Positions 32,846 to 40,962 of a stretch of DNA of 57,099 nt are shown in pieces. Numbering within the stretch: the stretch's first letter is position 1; each line of letters begins with the position of its first letter. Under the pieces are notes generated by a model. The model made no database searches. It saw only the letters and a program-made list of their open reading frames with translations, and was not told the DNA's origin. Source of the DNA: Porphyromonas sp. (GTDB lineage: Bacteria > Bacteroidota > Bacteroidia > Bacteroidales > Porphyromonadaceae); assembly GCF_030529325.1 (NCBI RefSeq), contig NZ_JAUMXC010000009.1, positions 1 through 57,099 on the forward strand. The letters are read 5' to 3'. Both the position numbers and the translations under genes were made by a program.

Positions 32846-35350
32846 ATGAATACCAGACAAATATTATTCTGCTTCTTAGCCATGATAAGTTTTGTCGCCA
32901 TGGCTCAAGAGAAACAAGGGCAAAATCTCGAAGTAAAGATCATCGGAACGACACACTCTGCATCAGACAGAGAAGTCCTCCCGTTTGCGAACGTAAACAT
33001 ATCTATACTCGGGAAAACAGACACCCTGAGATATCGGCAAGTGAGCGACAAGGATGGAAACTTTGCTATCTCTCTACCAAGGGCGAAGGAATACGTCATA
33101 GAAGCCTCTTTCATGGGCATGAAGCCATATAAAAACACAATAACAGCACCTGTCAATAAAACCCGTATCAATGCAGGTCCGCTCTACCTCGAAGACGAAT
33201 CCATCGCTCTCAGAGAAGCCGTCGTAACAGCCAAAAGGACTCTCGTAAAGAGTTCGATCGACAGACTGTCGTACGAACTCTCTTCGGATCCCACAGCCAA
33301 GACAGAGACGCTCCTTGACGCATTGCGCAAAGTTCCTCTCGTCACCGTTGATGGACAGGGCAATTTGCAGATCAAGGGCTCAAAGAACTACCGCATCTAC
33401 ATGAATGGCAAACCCACCAATCTCTTCACTCAAAACACTAAGGAGGTGCTTCAGTCAATCCCTGCAAGTGGAATCAAAAGTATAGAGGTCATCACTGATC
33501 CGGGTGTGAAGTATGATGCCGAAGGCGTTGCAGCAATTCTCAATATTGTCACCGAGGGCTCAAAGTTTGAAGGGTACACAGGGAGCTTGGGCTTCAATGC
33601 AAGTAGTTATCCTTTGGGCGTTGCTAATGGGTTCTTCTCTGCAAAATACGGGAAGTTCGGGATCACTACCAACCTCTCCGGCAATCTCGGGCAGGTCAAA
33701 GACCTTCCCGGTGAGAGCATCCGAAAGACTTCGGAAGCAACGATCACTCAAGACAGAAAAATGGACATCAATAAAATGTTTGGAGGCTTCGGGAATATCC
33801 TCTTATCCTACGAGATCGACTCTCTCAACCTGATCAACATCAACGGAAATTTCAGATCCCATAGTGGAGAGATAAATATCCTTACTCATGAAAAGGGGGT
33901 ACTCAATACCAACCCATCCGAAATATTTGACATCAACAAGACCAACAATCTAACCAGTTACGGAAGTGGCGGTGGAGAACTTTCGGCAGACTTCCAGCAC
34001 AGCACTCGGAAACCCGGAGAGTTACTGACATTCTCTTACAACTACTCTTATACTCCCGATGCCAGAGAGATCACAGTCACAAACCAAGGGTATGACACCC
34101 CTCACCCGGGTTTCCCCAACAAAGGCTTCTACATCCAGGAGAGCAAGGTAAACGGAGGTCTTAGAGAGCATACGGGACAGATCGACTATACTACGCCTAT
34201 CGGGGCTCAACATATAATTGAAGTGGGCGCCAAGTACATCCATCGCCTCTCATCAAGCGACCCTTCTTATCGATACAAACTCGCTAACAATGGGTCTTGG
34301 CAAGAGGGCAACATACACAATGGAAGTCTCAAGACGAGTATGTTTGATCATCTATATAAGATCGGAGCAGCGTACTTTTCGTACCAATACAACGCAGGGA
34401 AGTTCTCTACCAAGGTTGGAGCACGACTCGAGGCCGGACAAGTTTCTGCGACTTTCGAAAAGATGCCTGAAGCCAACTTCTCCCACAAATTCTTCGAATG
34501 GGTACCACAAGCCAACATCTCTTACAACATCTCTCCGGTATCGATACTGAAAGCCGGTTACAATTTCCGTATCCAACGCCCATCCATATGGCACCTCAAT
34601 CCCTTCCGGATGCAGATGGACGAGCTCACGGTAATCACAGGAAATCCCAACCTTGAGGCCGAACGCCTGCACAAGATAAATGTTGACTACTCGACCTTTG
34701 GCTCCAAACTTTCCTTCACTCTATCTGCAGCGTACGAGTTCACGGACAATGCCATCGATACTTATGCATTCAAGGAAGGTAAGTACATACACAACACTTA
34801 CGGCAATATCAGCCAAAACAAAAGCATCTCACTCAACGGATACATCATGTACAACCCCACGATGTGGTTACGACTGTTCACCAACTTCAATATCGTAGGG
34901 ACTCATCAGAAGAGTACTCAGATCGCTCTGTCTCGCAACATACTCAGCGGATCGGCTATGCTTGGAGCCACAGCCAACCTGCCATGGCAAATGACACTGA
35001 ATGCCAACGGAGGCGTGTTTAAGATAAATCAAGGAATCCAAACGACCTACGACCCATCGTACTTTTCATCCTTCGGGCTCACCAAAGAAATGTTGAACAA
35101 CAAATTGACAATCAGCCTCAGCGTACAAAACCCATTCCAGAAGTACTTGGAGTTTAACAACACCATAAAGGGTGAAGGTTTTGAACACACCGACAAAGCA
35201 ACTTTCACAGGTCGTAGCGTGATGATAGGACTCACTTACAAGTTCGGACAGATGAAATCTAAGGTCGCAAAGACCCAACGCACGATACACAACGATGACC
35301 TTGCACCAAAAAAACAGCAAGGAGGAGACTTGCCTACGATGGGTAATTGA
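32846..35350 (+). CDS. Outer-membrane beta-barrel receptor with carboxypeptidase-like domain
   Basis: An 834-residue outer membrane protein. Signal peptide MNTRQILFCFLAMISFVAMAQ, then a carboxypeptidase-regulatory-like beta-sandwich (about 25-115) and a plug-like domain (about 130-230) with ETLLDALRKVPLVTVDGQGN and SGIKSIEVITDPGVKYDAEG. A long beta-barrel follows that resembles the outer-membrane beta-barrel family 3 rather than a classical SusC. The C terminus extends past the last strand with a polar tail (KKQQGGDLPTMGN). No typical TonB box could be seen. Its position 38 bases after gntR suggests it belongs to the same regulated operon. Confidence 0.88.
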   Translation: MNTRQILFCFLAMISFVAMAQEKQGQNLEVKIIGTTHSASDREVLPFANVNISILGKTDTLRYRQVSDKDGNFAISLPRAKEYVIEASFMGMKPYKNTITAPVNKTRINAGPLYLEDESIALREAVVTAKRTLVKSSIDRLSYELSSDPTAKTETLLDALRKVPLVTVDGQGNLQIKGSKNYRIYMNGKPTNLFTQNTKEVLQSIPASGIKSIEVITDPGVKYDAEGVAAILNIVTEGSKFEGYTGSLGFNASSYPLGVANGFFSAKYGKFGITTNLSGNLGQVKDLPGESIRKTSEATITQDRKMDINKMFGGFGNILLSYEIDSLNLININGNFRSHSGEINILTHEKGVLNTNPSEIFDINKTNNLTSYGSGGGELSADFQHSTRKPGELLTFSYNYSYTPDAREITVTNQGYDTPHPGFPNKGFYIQESKVNGGLREHTGQIDYTTPIGAQHIIEVGAKYIHRLSSSDPSYRYKLANNGSWQEGNIHNGSLKTSMFDHLYKIGAAYFSYQYNAGKFSTKVGARLEAGQVSATFEKMPEANFSHKFFEWVPQANISYNISPVSILKAGYNFRIQRPSIWHLNPFRMQMDELTVITGNPNLEAERLHKINVDYSTFGSKLSFTLSAAYEFTDNAIDTYAFKEGKYIHNTYGNISQNKSISLNGYIMYNPTMWLRLFTNFNIVGTHQKSTQIALSRNILSGSAMLGATANLPWQMTLNANGGVFKINQGIQTTYDPSYFSSFGLTKEMLNNKLTISLSVQNPFQKYLEFNNTIKGEGFEHTDKATFTGRSVMIGLTYKFGQMKSKVAKTQRTIHNDDLAPKKQQGGDLPTMGN

Positions 35351-35438
35351 TCAAGGCCTGATAGCAACAAACAAACTTGGCATAAAACGGACAAATGCCT
35401 TTCCCCAAGCACTCTCTCGGGGTGACTAAAGGGGAGAT

Positions 35439-35483
35439 AAAAAAGTCGTTAAGATGAAATTTTTCGATCTTAACGACTTTTTT
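35439..35483. terminator. Bidirectional terminator between receptor and AlkC-like genes
   Basis: AAAAAAGTCGTTAAGAT and ATCTTAACGACTTTTTT are perfect inverted copies, with A- and T-runs on both flanks, between convergent genes. Confidence 0.92.
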
Positions 35484-35513
35484 AATGTATCTATCCTTGT
35501 ATCAGCCAATGCC

Positions 35514-36284
35514 TCATCGAGCACTGATGCCGGCATCACCCGAGTCGATGCTTATTTTTCTCGTTGCCCTCCTGACAATCCACTGCGTATGAGGATTGCG
35601 AGAAGTTTGCAACCTCCGGAGCAGAGGGATCACGGCATCTTTATTGACCTTGAGCCAGTCGGTGAGGTGATTGGCAACCGACTTCTTGACGAACATTATC
35701 TCATCCTCTTTCAAAAGCTCCAGGATATGAAAAACAGGCTCCGGCTGATCGATGAAAGTATCCAACTTGGGAGCCCAGGGAAGTTTGGGACGCAACCCTT
35801 CGCTCGCCAACCGTCTCAGGTGAAAGTCCGGAGACACCGCCCACCGCTCGATGACCTGGAGAGTCTCTGTCGGATACTTTCGGATATACGGTCGTATGGC
35901 ATACTCGCCGGTATTCCTCTTGGTGATCTCGGAGATCGCCTCTATCGAAGCCTCAAAGTGTTCAAGTCCATACTCCTGGACAAACTTCCCGATGGGCATG
36001 ACCCAATAATAATTGGTAAACATCCCCGTCTGATTCGGATTTTCGTCGCCCAAGATAGAAAGCAATATAGACAGAGCCTCTTCATACTGCGCGGGGAGAA
36101 ATTTCCTAAGCAGTTCGGCAAGGACGGCAATACGCTGTGTGTATGTCTTACCGACAACTTCACGCTCGGCAGCATCTACAAACCCGCCTGCGTCAAAGTC
36201 CTTGCAAACCATCTTGATCTTACCTGCCAAGAGTTCGGCTAAGTCTCTGCCAAACATCTCGGTAATACTATAACTTGTCCCCAT
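35514..36284 (-). CDS. AlkC-like DNA alkylation repair protein
   Basis: A 256-residue all-helical HEAT-repeat protein of the AlkC/AlkD DNA glycosylase superfamily. VVGKTYTQRIAVLAELLRK, FVQEYGLEHFEASIEAISEI, HLRRLASEGLRPKLPWAPKL and FVKKSVANHLTDWLKVN match the AlkC pattern better than AlkD. These enzymes remove bulky or charged N-alkylated bases without flipping them. Start as given (MGTSYSITEMFGRDLAELL) is consistent with the family. Its neighbour on the same strand is a ClbS/DfsB-like protein, another genotoxin-protection family. Confidence 0.85.
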   Translation of the reverse strand: MGTSYSITEMFGRDLAELLAGKIKMVCKDFDAGGFVDAAEREVVGKTYTQRIAVLAELLRKFLPAQYEEALSILLSILGDENPNQTGMFTNYYWVMPIGKFVQEYGLEHFEASIEAISEITKRNTGEYAIRPYIRKYPTETLQVIERWAVSPDFHLRRLASEGLRPKLPWAPKLDTFIDQPEPVFHILELLKEDEIMFVKKSVANHLTDWLKVNKDAVIPLLRRLQTSRNPHTQWIVRRATRKISIDSGDAGISAR

Positions 36285-36362
36285 ATTTTTTATGCAATTA
36301 CCTTAATCATTCCTCGATAAGACAAAGTCCATCCAGCTTTCTCAAACAAATAGCCTTCGACA

Positions 36363-36908
36363 TCAAGCCTTACCTTTCAAATCGGCTTTATGTTTCTTGA
36401 TCTTCTTCATCGCCCAATCATAATGGGCAGATGTTGCAGAGACACAATAGCTCCCCGGACTTGTAGTACCCATCCGGTCAAAGTGTTTGTTGGTAAACAA
36501 CTCTTCGTTGGAAAAAGTCTCTATCACGGCCATCGCATCCAAATGACTTTGAGAGAGCAGTGCCCGAGCCTCTTCTAATGGTGTTCCTTGATGCTTTTGC
36601 CAAAACATGACATTCATATCCCCGTAGGTTTTCCAATTGTATGGTTCCGGCAAAAAAGGCTTGGGATCACCACCCATATTAGCTTTTATCCACTTCAGCA
36701 ACAACTGATGCCATTCGTAGAGGTGCACCGGTACATCTCTGACATTCTTATCTCTGCGCCAATGAGCCCCTTTCAGCTTCTCATCTCCGGTGAATCCGAA
36801 TGTGGTCGAAAGTTCTTCGTGACTCATTGAATCAATCAGTTGGATCAACTTCTCATATCCGCTGTTTGCAGAGCGGATCAATTCATCCTTTGTAACAGGT
36901 CGTGCCAT
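36363..36908 (-). CDS. ClbS/DfsB-family four-helix bundle protein
   Basis: A 181-residue protein. The start MARPVTKDELIRSAN (ATG at 36906-36908) is chosen; the frame extends 11 codons further without similarity. DVPVHLYEWHQLLLKWI, FLPEPYNWKTYGDMNVMFWQKHQ and TNKHFDRMGTTSPGSYCVSATSAHYDWAMKKIKKH match ClbS/DfsB proteins. ClbS is a cyclopropane hydrolase that protects colibactin producers; most homologues have no known substrate. It lies upstream of the AlkC-like gene, with a gap of 78 bases. Confidence 0.87.
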   Translation of the reverse strand: MARPVTKDELIRSANSGYEKLIQLIDSMSHEELSTTFGFTGDEKLKGAHWRRDKNVRDVPVHLYEWHQLLLKWIKANMGGDPKPFLPEPYNWKTYGDMNVMFWQKHQGTPLEEARALLSQSHLDAMAVIETFSNEELFTNKHFDRMGTTSPGSYCVSATSAHYDWAMKKIKKHKADLKGKA

Positions 36909-37025
36909 AGCTGTATGTTTTTTAGTGATACAATGTCCCAATGGACCTACACGGAAAGGTTCAAAAGCCTTGGCTATTCAAAAGTAATAAATCTGATTCA
37001 GAAACAAGCAGCGCATAGAGATCAA

Positions 37026-37092
37026 AAAAAGGTCGTCTAACTTGATCTCTCAAGTTAGACGACCTTTTTCGTCAAGTTAGACAACCTTTTTT
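37026..37092. repeat. Intergenic 22-bp-unit repeat, locus 4 (inverted pair plus one)
   Basis: AAAAAGGTCGTCTAACTTGA (37026-37045) and its exact reverse complement (37050-37069) flank a TCTC loop, and a third unit GTCAAGTTAGACAACCTT follows at 37071-37088. Only the GTTAGACAA subtype is present. The 20-bp perfect stem with A/T-runs would also function as a terminator in either direction. It lies between the ClbS-like gene and the tRNA, both on the minus strand. Confidence 0.82.
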
Positions 37093-37293
37093 CATGAGTT
37101 CTATACCTTACTGCCTCGAGCTTCATATCAGCAATATACCATGCCCCTCTATAAAACACTGTCTCTCAGTAAAGCCTTCGCGATAACATTAGCAGGTACT
37201 GAATTGACCAAAAGAAAGAGAAACTCTCTCCGGATCGAGTAGACATCACTTATCCCCCACCTTTCCGAATGGTCGAGGACGAACCTATGTGAA
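37093..37293. other. Gene-free gap between repeat locus 4 and the tRNA terminator
   Basis: About 200 bases. I see no gene, hairpin or promoter box here. Confidence 0.4.
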
Positions 37294-37334
37294 TAAAATA
37301 AGAAAAGGCTGACAGTCTTTAACTATCAGCCTTC
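37294..37334 (-). terminator. Terminator after tRNA-Asp
   Basis: On the minus strand AAGGCTGATAG pairs with CTGTCAGCCTT (one G-U pair) and is followed by TTCTTATTTT. It starts directly behind the tRNA. Confidence 0.75.
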
Positions 37335-37338
37335 TTTG

Positions 37339-37412
37339 CGGTATGGACGGGACTCGAACCCGCGACCCCCTGCGTGACAGGCAGGTATTCTAACCAACTG
37401 AACTACCACACC
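37339..37412 (-). tRNA. tRNA-Asp (anticodon GTC)
   Basis: A 74-base cloverleaf. The acceptor arms GGTGTGG and CCATACC pair (one G-U), the D arm has AGTTCAGTTGGTTAGAAT, the anticodon arm CCTGCCTGTCACGCAGG holds GTC, and the T arm has GCGGGTTCGAGTCCCGT. The discriminator is G. The full CCA end is not encoded (GCA follows), as is usual in this phylum. Confidence 0.95.
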
Positions 37413-37437
37413 GTGATGTCTTATCTCGTTTGCATTG

Positions 37438-37467
37438 CAAAGGTAGGTATTATTTTTTATTCTGCAA
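37438..37467 (-). promoter_or_regulatory. Housekeeping promoter of tRNA-Asp
   Basis: The minus strand has TTG (37467-37465) and TACCTTTG (37445-37438) separated by 19 bases, ending about 25 bases before the tRNA. Confidence 0.7.
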
Positions 37468-37558
37468 TACTTGATAGGAACTTTTTTCTCCCCTTTTTCA
37501 ACACTTTTTTCAGCGAATATATTTAATCAGCTGAATTATAAAGAATTGATTAAAGTCT

Positions 37559-38563
37559 TTATTTTTGACCCAAAGTCACTTTTTTATTGACCACAGGCAA
37601 AAGCCCCATAGCAATGATACCGATGAGGGTGGTGAAGAGAGTCTGTATGGTGTGCACAATAAGAGCAAAACTACCGGCATCGGACTTGGACACACCAAAA
37701 GCGGCGAGTGTATATATGACCATAAAGTGCCAAGCCCCCATACCTGCCTGCACAGGTGCAGCCACGGCAATACTACTCATGATAAATGCAATCAAGCCTA
37801 TACGAAGGCCCAAATCTGCGGTAAAGCTGAAAGCGAAGAATGTGGTATAGAAGAAGAGAAAATATCCTCCCCAAAGAAGGATAGAGTAGATAATGAAGAG
37901 CCACTTATCCTTGAGCGTTGCGATACTCTTGAGTCCCTGCCATACGTTTTTGACGGCTCCAATGATTTTCTGCACGAGGGTCAAATGCCTGAAATAGCGC
38001 CACACGATATAAGCAGCAAAGAGAAAAATCGCGAGACCCACATATAGGATTGTAGAGTTGAAGATCTGTCGTACTGTCTCAAAAAGAGTAGGATTATTTT
38101 CGAAGAAGGTGCTGAAAAAACCAATGTTGAATATCCCAGCAAAAGCCAATAGTAAGCCAACAATAACAAAATCAAAAGCTCTATCTATAAGCAGTGTCCC
38201 GAAAAGTTTTGGAAAGCCTATGCCTGAGTAGTGACTCATCACACCACATCTCCACACCTCTCCCATACGAGGCAGAGCCATATTGACAGCGTAGTTGCCA
38301 TGAGTGGCAAGCACGGAGTTGATCACTCGTGACTCCTCTCCAGTCGCCTTGATGAGGATATCCCAACGAAGTCCACGGACGGTATTCGCAATGAAGCCAA
38401 AGATCAGAGACAAACCGATAATCCCAAAATTTGCATCAGATTTGAGAGTCTTCCACAACTCATCAAAGTCCATATTACGGTAAAGTAACCACAAGATAAG
38501 TATACCAAAAGCAAGAGGAATGAAGATGCGTAATGCTGTGGAGAGTGCTTTGTTGAGCTTCAT
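37559..38563 (-). CDS. Lysylphosphatidylglycerol-synthase-TM / flippase-like membrane protein
   Basis: A 334-residue polytopic membrane protein with about eight helices. The start MKLNKALSTALRIFIPLAFG (ATG at 38561-38563) is preferred over one 9 codons upstream. LGWLLYRNMD-like residues after the first helix, NTVRGLRWDILIKATG, NMALPRMGEVWRCG and LIDRAFDF are typical of the UPF0104/LPG synthase membrane domain family. The C-terminal synthase domain of MprF is absent, so only the flippase-like part is present. Substrate unknown; lipid or lipid-linked sugar transport is plausible. A possible -7 box TATATTTG lies at 38721-38728 on the minus strand. Confidence 0.87.
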   Translation of the reverse strand: MKLNKALSTALRIFIPLAFGILILWLLYRNMDFDELWKTLKSDANFGIIGLSLIFGFIANTVRGLRWDILIKATGEESRVINSVLATHGNYAVNMALPRMGEVWRCGVMSHYSGIGFPKLFGTLLIDRAFDFVIVGLLLAFAGIFNIGFFSTFFENNPTLFETVRQIFNSTILYVGLAIFLFAAYIVWRYFRHLTLVQKIIGAVKNVWQGLKSIATLKDKWLFIIYSILLWGGYFLFFYTTFFAFSFTADLGLRIGLIAFIMSSIAVAAPVQAGMGAWHFMVIYTLAAFGVSKSDAGSFALIVHTIQTLFTTLIGIIAMGLLPVVNKKVTLGQK

Positions 38564-38658
38564 ATATGAGATGTTGAGATATGTGGTCAAGGTAAAGAGG
38601 GATTGATAGTTCTACCATGCCGATCACCGACAATGCCTGTTAGTCCCTTCTTTTTTCG

Positions 38659-38666
38659 TACATTTG
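38659..38666 (+). promoter_or_regulatory. -7 box (TACATTTG) upstream of rsmA
   Basis: TACATTTG matches TAnnTTTG, 128 bases before the rsmA start. The -33 region is unclear. Confidence 0.4.
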
Positions 38667-38793
38667 TTACTGATTAATAGCTTTGTTATATCAAATGCTC
38701 CAACGATTTGATTATACGAGCAAATATAATACATATTCTTCAAAAAGTGGTTGCGAGAGCAGCCTCCTTGTAGAGCCGATAGCCACATATCAG

Positions 38794-39582
38794 ATGAAAT
38801 TAGTAAGAGCAAAAAAATCACTCGGACAACACTTCCTCAATGATCTCGATATAGCCAAACGTATAGCTGTATCCCTCTCTGACATCTCGCTTCCTATCTT
38901 GGAGGTCGGACCGGGGATGGGAGTCTTGACTCAGTATTTGCTTGAAACTTATTCGGAGGTTAAAGTCGTCGAGATAGATACCGAGTCGGTGGACTATCTC
39001 AACGAGCACTACCCTGCTCTACGCAAGGATATCATCAGCCAGGACTTCTTGCGGATGGATCTCAACAAAGTCTTCGAAGGTCGTCCTTTCATGGTCATCG
39101 GCAATTTCCCATACAATATCAGTTCTCAGATCTTTTTCCACATCTTGGAGTACAGAGACCTCATCCCTGCCTGTGGAGGGATGCTCCAAAAAGAGGTTGC
39201 TGCACGATTGGCATCACCTCCGGGCAACAAAGACTACGGGATATTGAGTGTACTCCTAAGGGCATGGTACGATATAGAGTACCTCTTTACGGTTGATGAG
39301 CATGTCTTTACTCCGCCCCCCAAAGTCAAAAGTGGAGTGATACGTCTCGTCCGTAACCAACGCACCGACTTGGATTGCGACGAACGGTTGTTCAAGAATA
39401 TTGTCAAAACGACATTCAACAGAAGACGCAAAACCATACGCAATTCCATCAAGCCTATCACAGGAGATGCCCCATTGCCGCAAGAGCATCCATTGTTGGG
39501 CAAAAGACCCGAGCAATTGGATGTAGAGGAGTTTGTAGAGCTCACACACTTAGTGACTGAGATTATTTCGGAGAATAAATAA
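38794..39582 (+). CDS. rsmA: 16S rRNA dimethyladenosine transferase RsmA (KsgA)
   Basis: A 262-residue methyltransferase that dimethylates A1518 and A1519 of 16S rRNA. The start MKLVRAKKSLGQHFLND is the conserved N terminus; 37 more codons are open upstream but not similar. The S-adenosylmethionine motif is LEVGPGMGVLTQYL, the catalytic motif IV is GNFPYNIS, and FTPPPKVKSGVIRL follows. Length is normal. MgtE follows 18 bases downstream. Confidence 0.96.
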   Translation: MKLVRAKKSLGQHFLNDLDIAKRIAVSLSDISLPILEVGPGMGVLTQYLLETYSEVKVVEIDTESVDYLNEHYPALRKDIISQDFLRMDLNKVFEGRPFMVIGNFPYNISSQIFFHILEYRDLIPACGGMLQKEVAARLASPPGNKDYGILSVLLRAWYDIEYLFTVDEHVFTPPPKVKSGVIRLVRNQRTDLDCDERLFKNIVKTTFNRRRKTIRNSIKPITGDAPLPQEHPLLGKRPEQLDVEEFVELTHLVTEIISENK

Positions 39583-39600
39583 GTTGGCAAACCAGGGGAT

Positions 39601-40962
39601 ATGGCAGAATTCACCAAAGCTGAGATCGATCAGCTAAAACAATATATAGCAGAGCGCAACGACAGCCAAGTGCGCAAGATGCTGGGCGACATGCACCCGG
39701 CAGACATAGCAGAACTCTTTGACGAGCACTCGATCGAAGATACAATCTACGTATATCGTCTGCTCGATGGAGATGCCGCAGCAGATGTCCTCATGGAGCT
39801 TGATGAGGATGAGCGTCGTGATGTCCTTGACAAGCTGACGAATGAGGAGATCGCAGAAACATTTATCGTCAACATGGATACCGATGATGCGGTAGATCTC
39901 ATGCGTGAGCTTGACGAAGACCAACAAGATGAGATCCTTTCTCACGTCTCGGATGTAGAGCAAGCCGGTGAGATCATCGACCTTCTGCGCTATGACGAGG
40001 GCACTGCAGGTGGTGTCATGCGTAAAGAGATGGTGGTCATCAATGAGAACTGGAGTATGCCCAAGTGTGTCGAGGAGATGCGGCATCAGGCAGAAGAACT
40101 CGATGAACTCTACTACATATATGTCGTAGACGATGAAGATCGTCTCAAGGGTGTATTGCCGATAAAAAAGGTGATCACCAATCCTTCAGTGTCCAAGGTC
40201 AAGCACGTCATGGACAAAGATCCCATCTCGATTGAAGTCGATGATCCCATAGAGGATGTGATCCAAGCTATCGAACGCTATGACCTTGTAGCGATCCCTG
40301 TAGTTGATAGTATCGGACGCCTTACGGGCTGTATCACCGTCGATGATGTTGTCGATGAGATGAGGGAACAGCACGAAAAAGATTACCAACTCGCGTCCGG
40401 TCTTACACAAGACGTCGAGAGTTCAGACACTGTGATCCGTCAGACAGCAGCTCGCCTACCTTGGCTGCTCATCGGTATGCTCGGAGGGATAGGCAACTCT
40501 GTCATACTCGGAGGTTATGAGAGTATGTTCGCTGCCAATCCCACCCTACCACTCTTCATCCCTCTCATCGGGGGGACAGGAGGGAATGTGGGTATCCAGT
40601 CTTCGGCGATTGTTGTCCAAGGCCTTGCCAACAACAGCATCAAAGATGGAGGACTTTTCAAACTACTATCCAAAGAGCTTGCTGTCTCCATCATCAATGC
40701 AAGCATCATAAGCCTTGTTGTTTTTGTCTACAACTACTTCTACGTCAAAGACATTATCGTCATGGCTTCCGTCTCTATCAGCCTCTTCTCTGTTGTCCTT
40801 TTTGCAAGTATCTTTGGCACCTTTGTCCCATTGATGCTTGACAAACTCAACCTCGATCCGGCAAGAGCGACGGGTCCATTCATCACGATCACGAATGACC
40901 TTATTGGGATGTTTATATATATGCTTATCACCACTCTACTCAGCTCGTACCTCAATGTCTAA
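39601..40962 (+). CDS. mgtE: Magnesium transporter MgtE
   Basis: A 453-residue Mg2+ channel. The N domain (about 1-130) has the superhelical repeats MHPADIAELFDEHSIEDTIYV and LMELDEDERRDVLDKL. Two CBS domains (about 135-260) sense cytosolic Mg2+ and contain VVDDEDRLKGVLPIKKVI. Five membrane helices form the pore, with GGTGGNVGIQSSAIVVQGLA and the P-A-R-A-T-G-P-F region at the end. All expected parts are present. The next gene's start codon lies inside its last codons (8-base overlap). Confidence 0.96.
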   Translation: MAEFTKAEIDQLKQYIAERNDSQVRKMLGDMHPADIAELFDEHSIEDTIYVYRLLDGDAAADVLMELDEDERRDVLDKLTNEEIAETFIVNMDTDDAVDLMRELDEDQQDEILSHVSDVEQAGEIIDLLRYDEGTAGGVMRKEMVVINENWSMPKCVEEMRHQAEELDELYYIYVVDDEDRLKGVLPIKKVITNPSVSKVKHVMDKDPISIEVDDPIEDVIQAIERYDLVAIPVVDSIGRLTGCITVDDVVDEMREQHEKDYQLASGLTQDVESSDTVIRQTAARLPWLLIGMLGGIGNSVILGGYESMFAANPTLPLFIPLIGGTGGNVGIQSSAIVVQGLANNSIKDGGLFKLLSKELAVSIINASIISLVVFVYNYFYVKDIIVMASVSISLFSVVLFASIFGTFVPLMLDKLNLDPARATGPFITITNDLIGMFIYMLITTLLSSYLNV

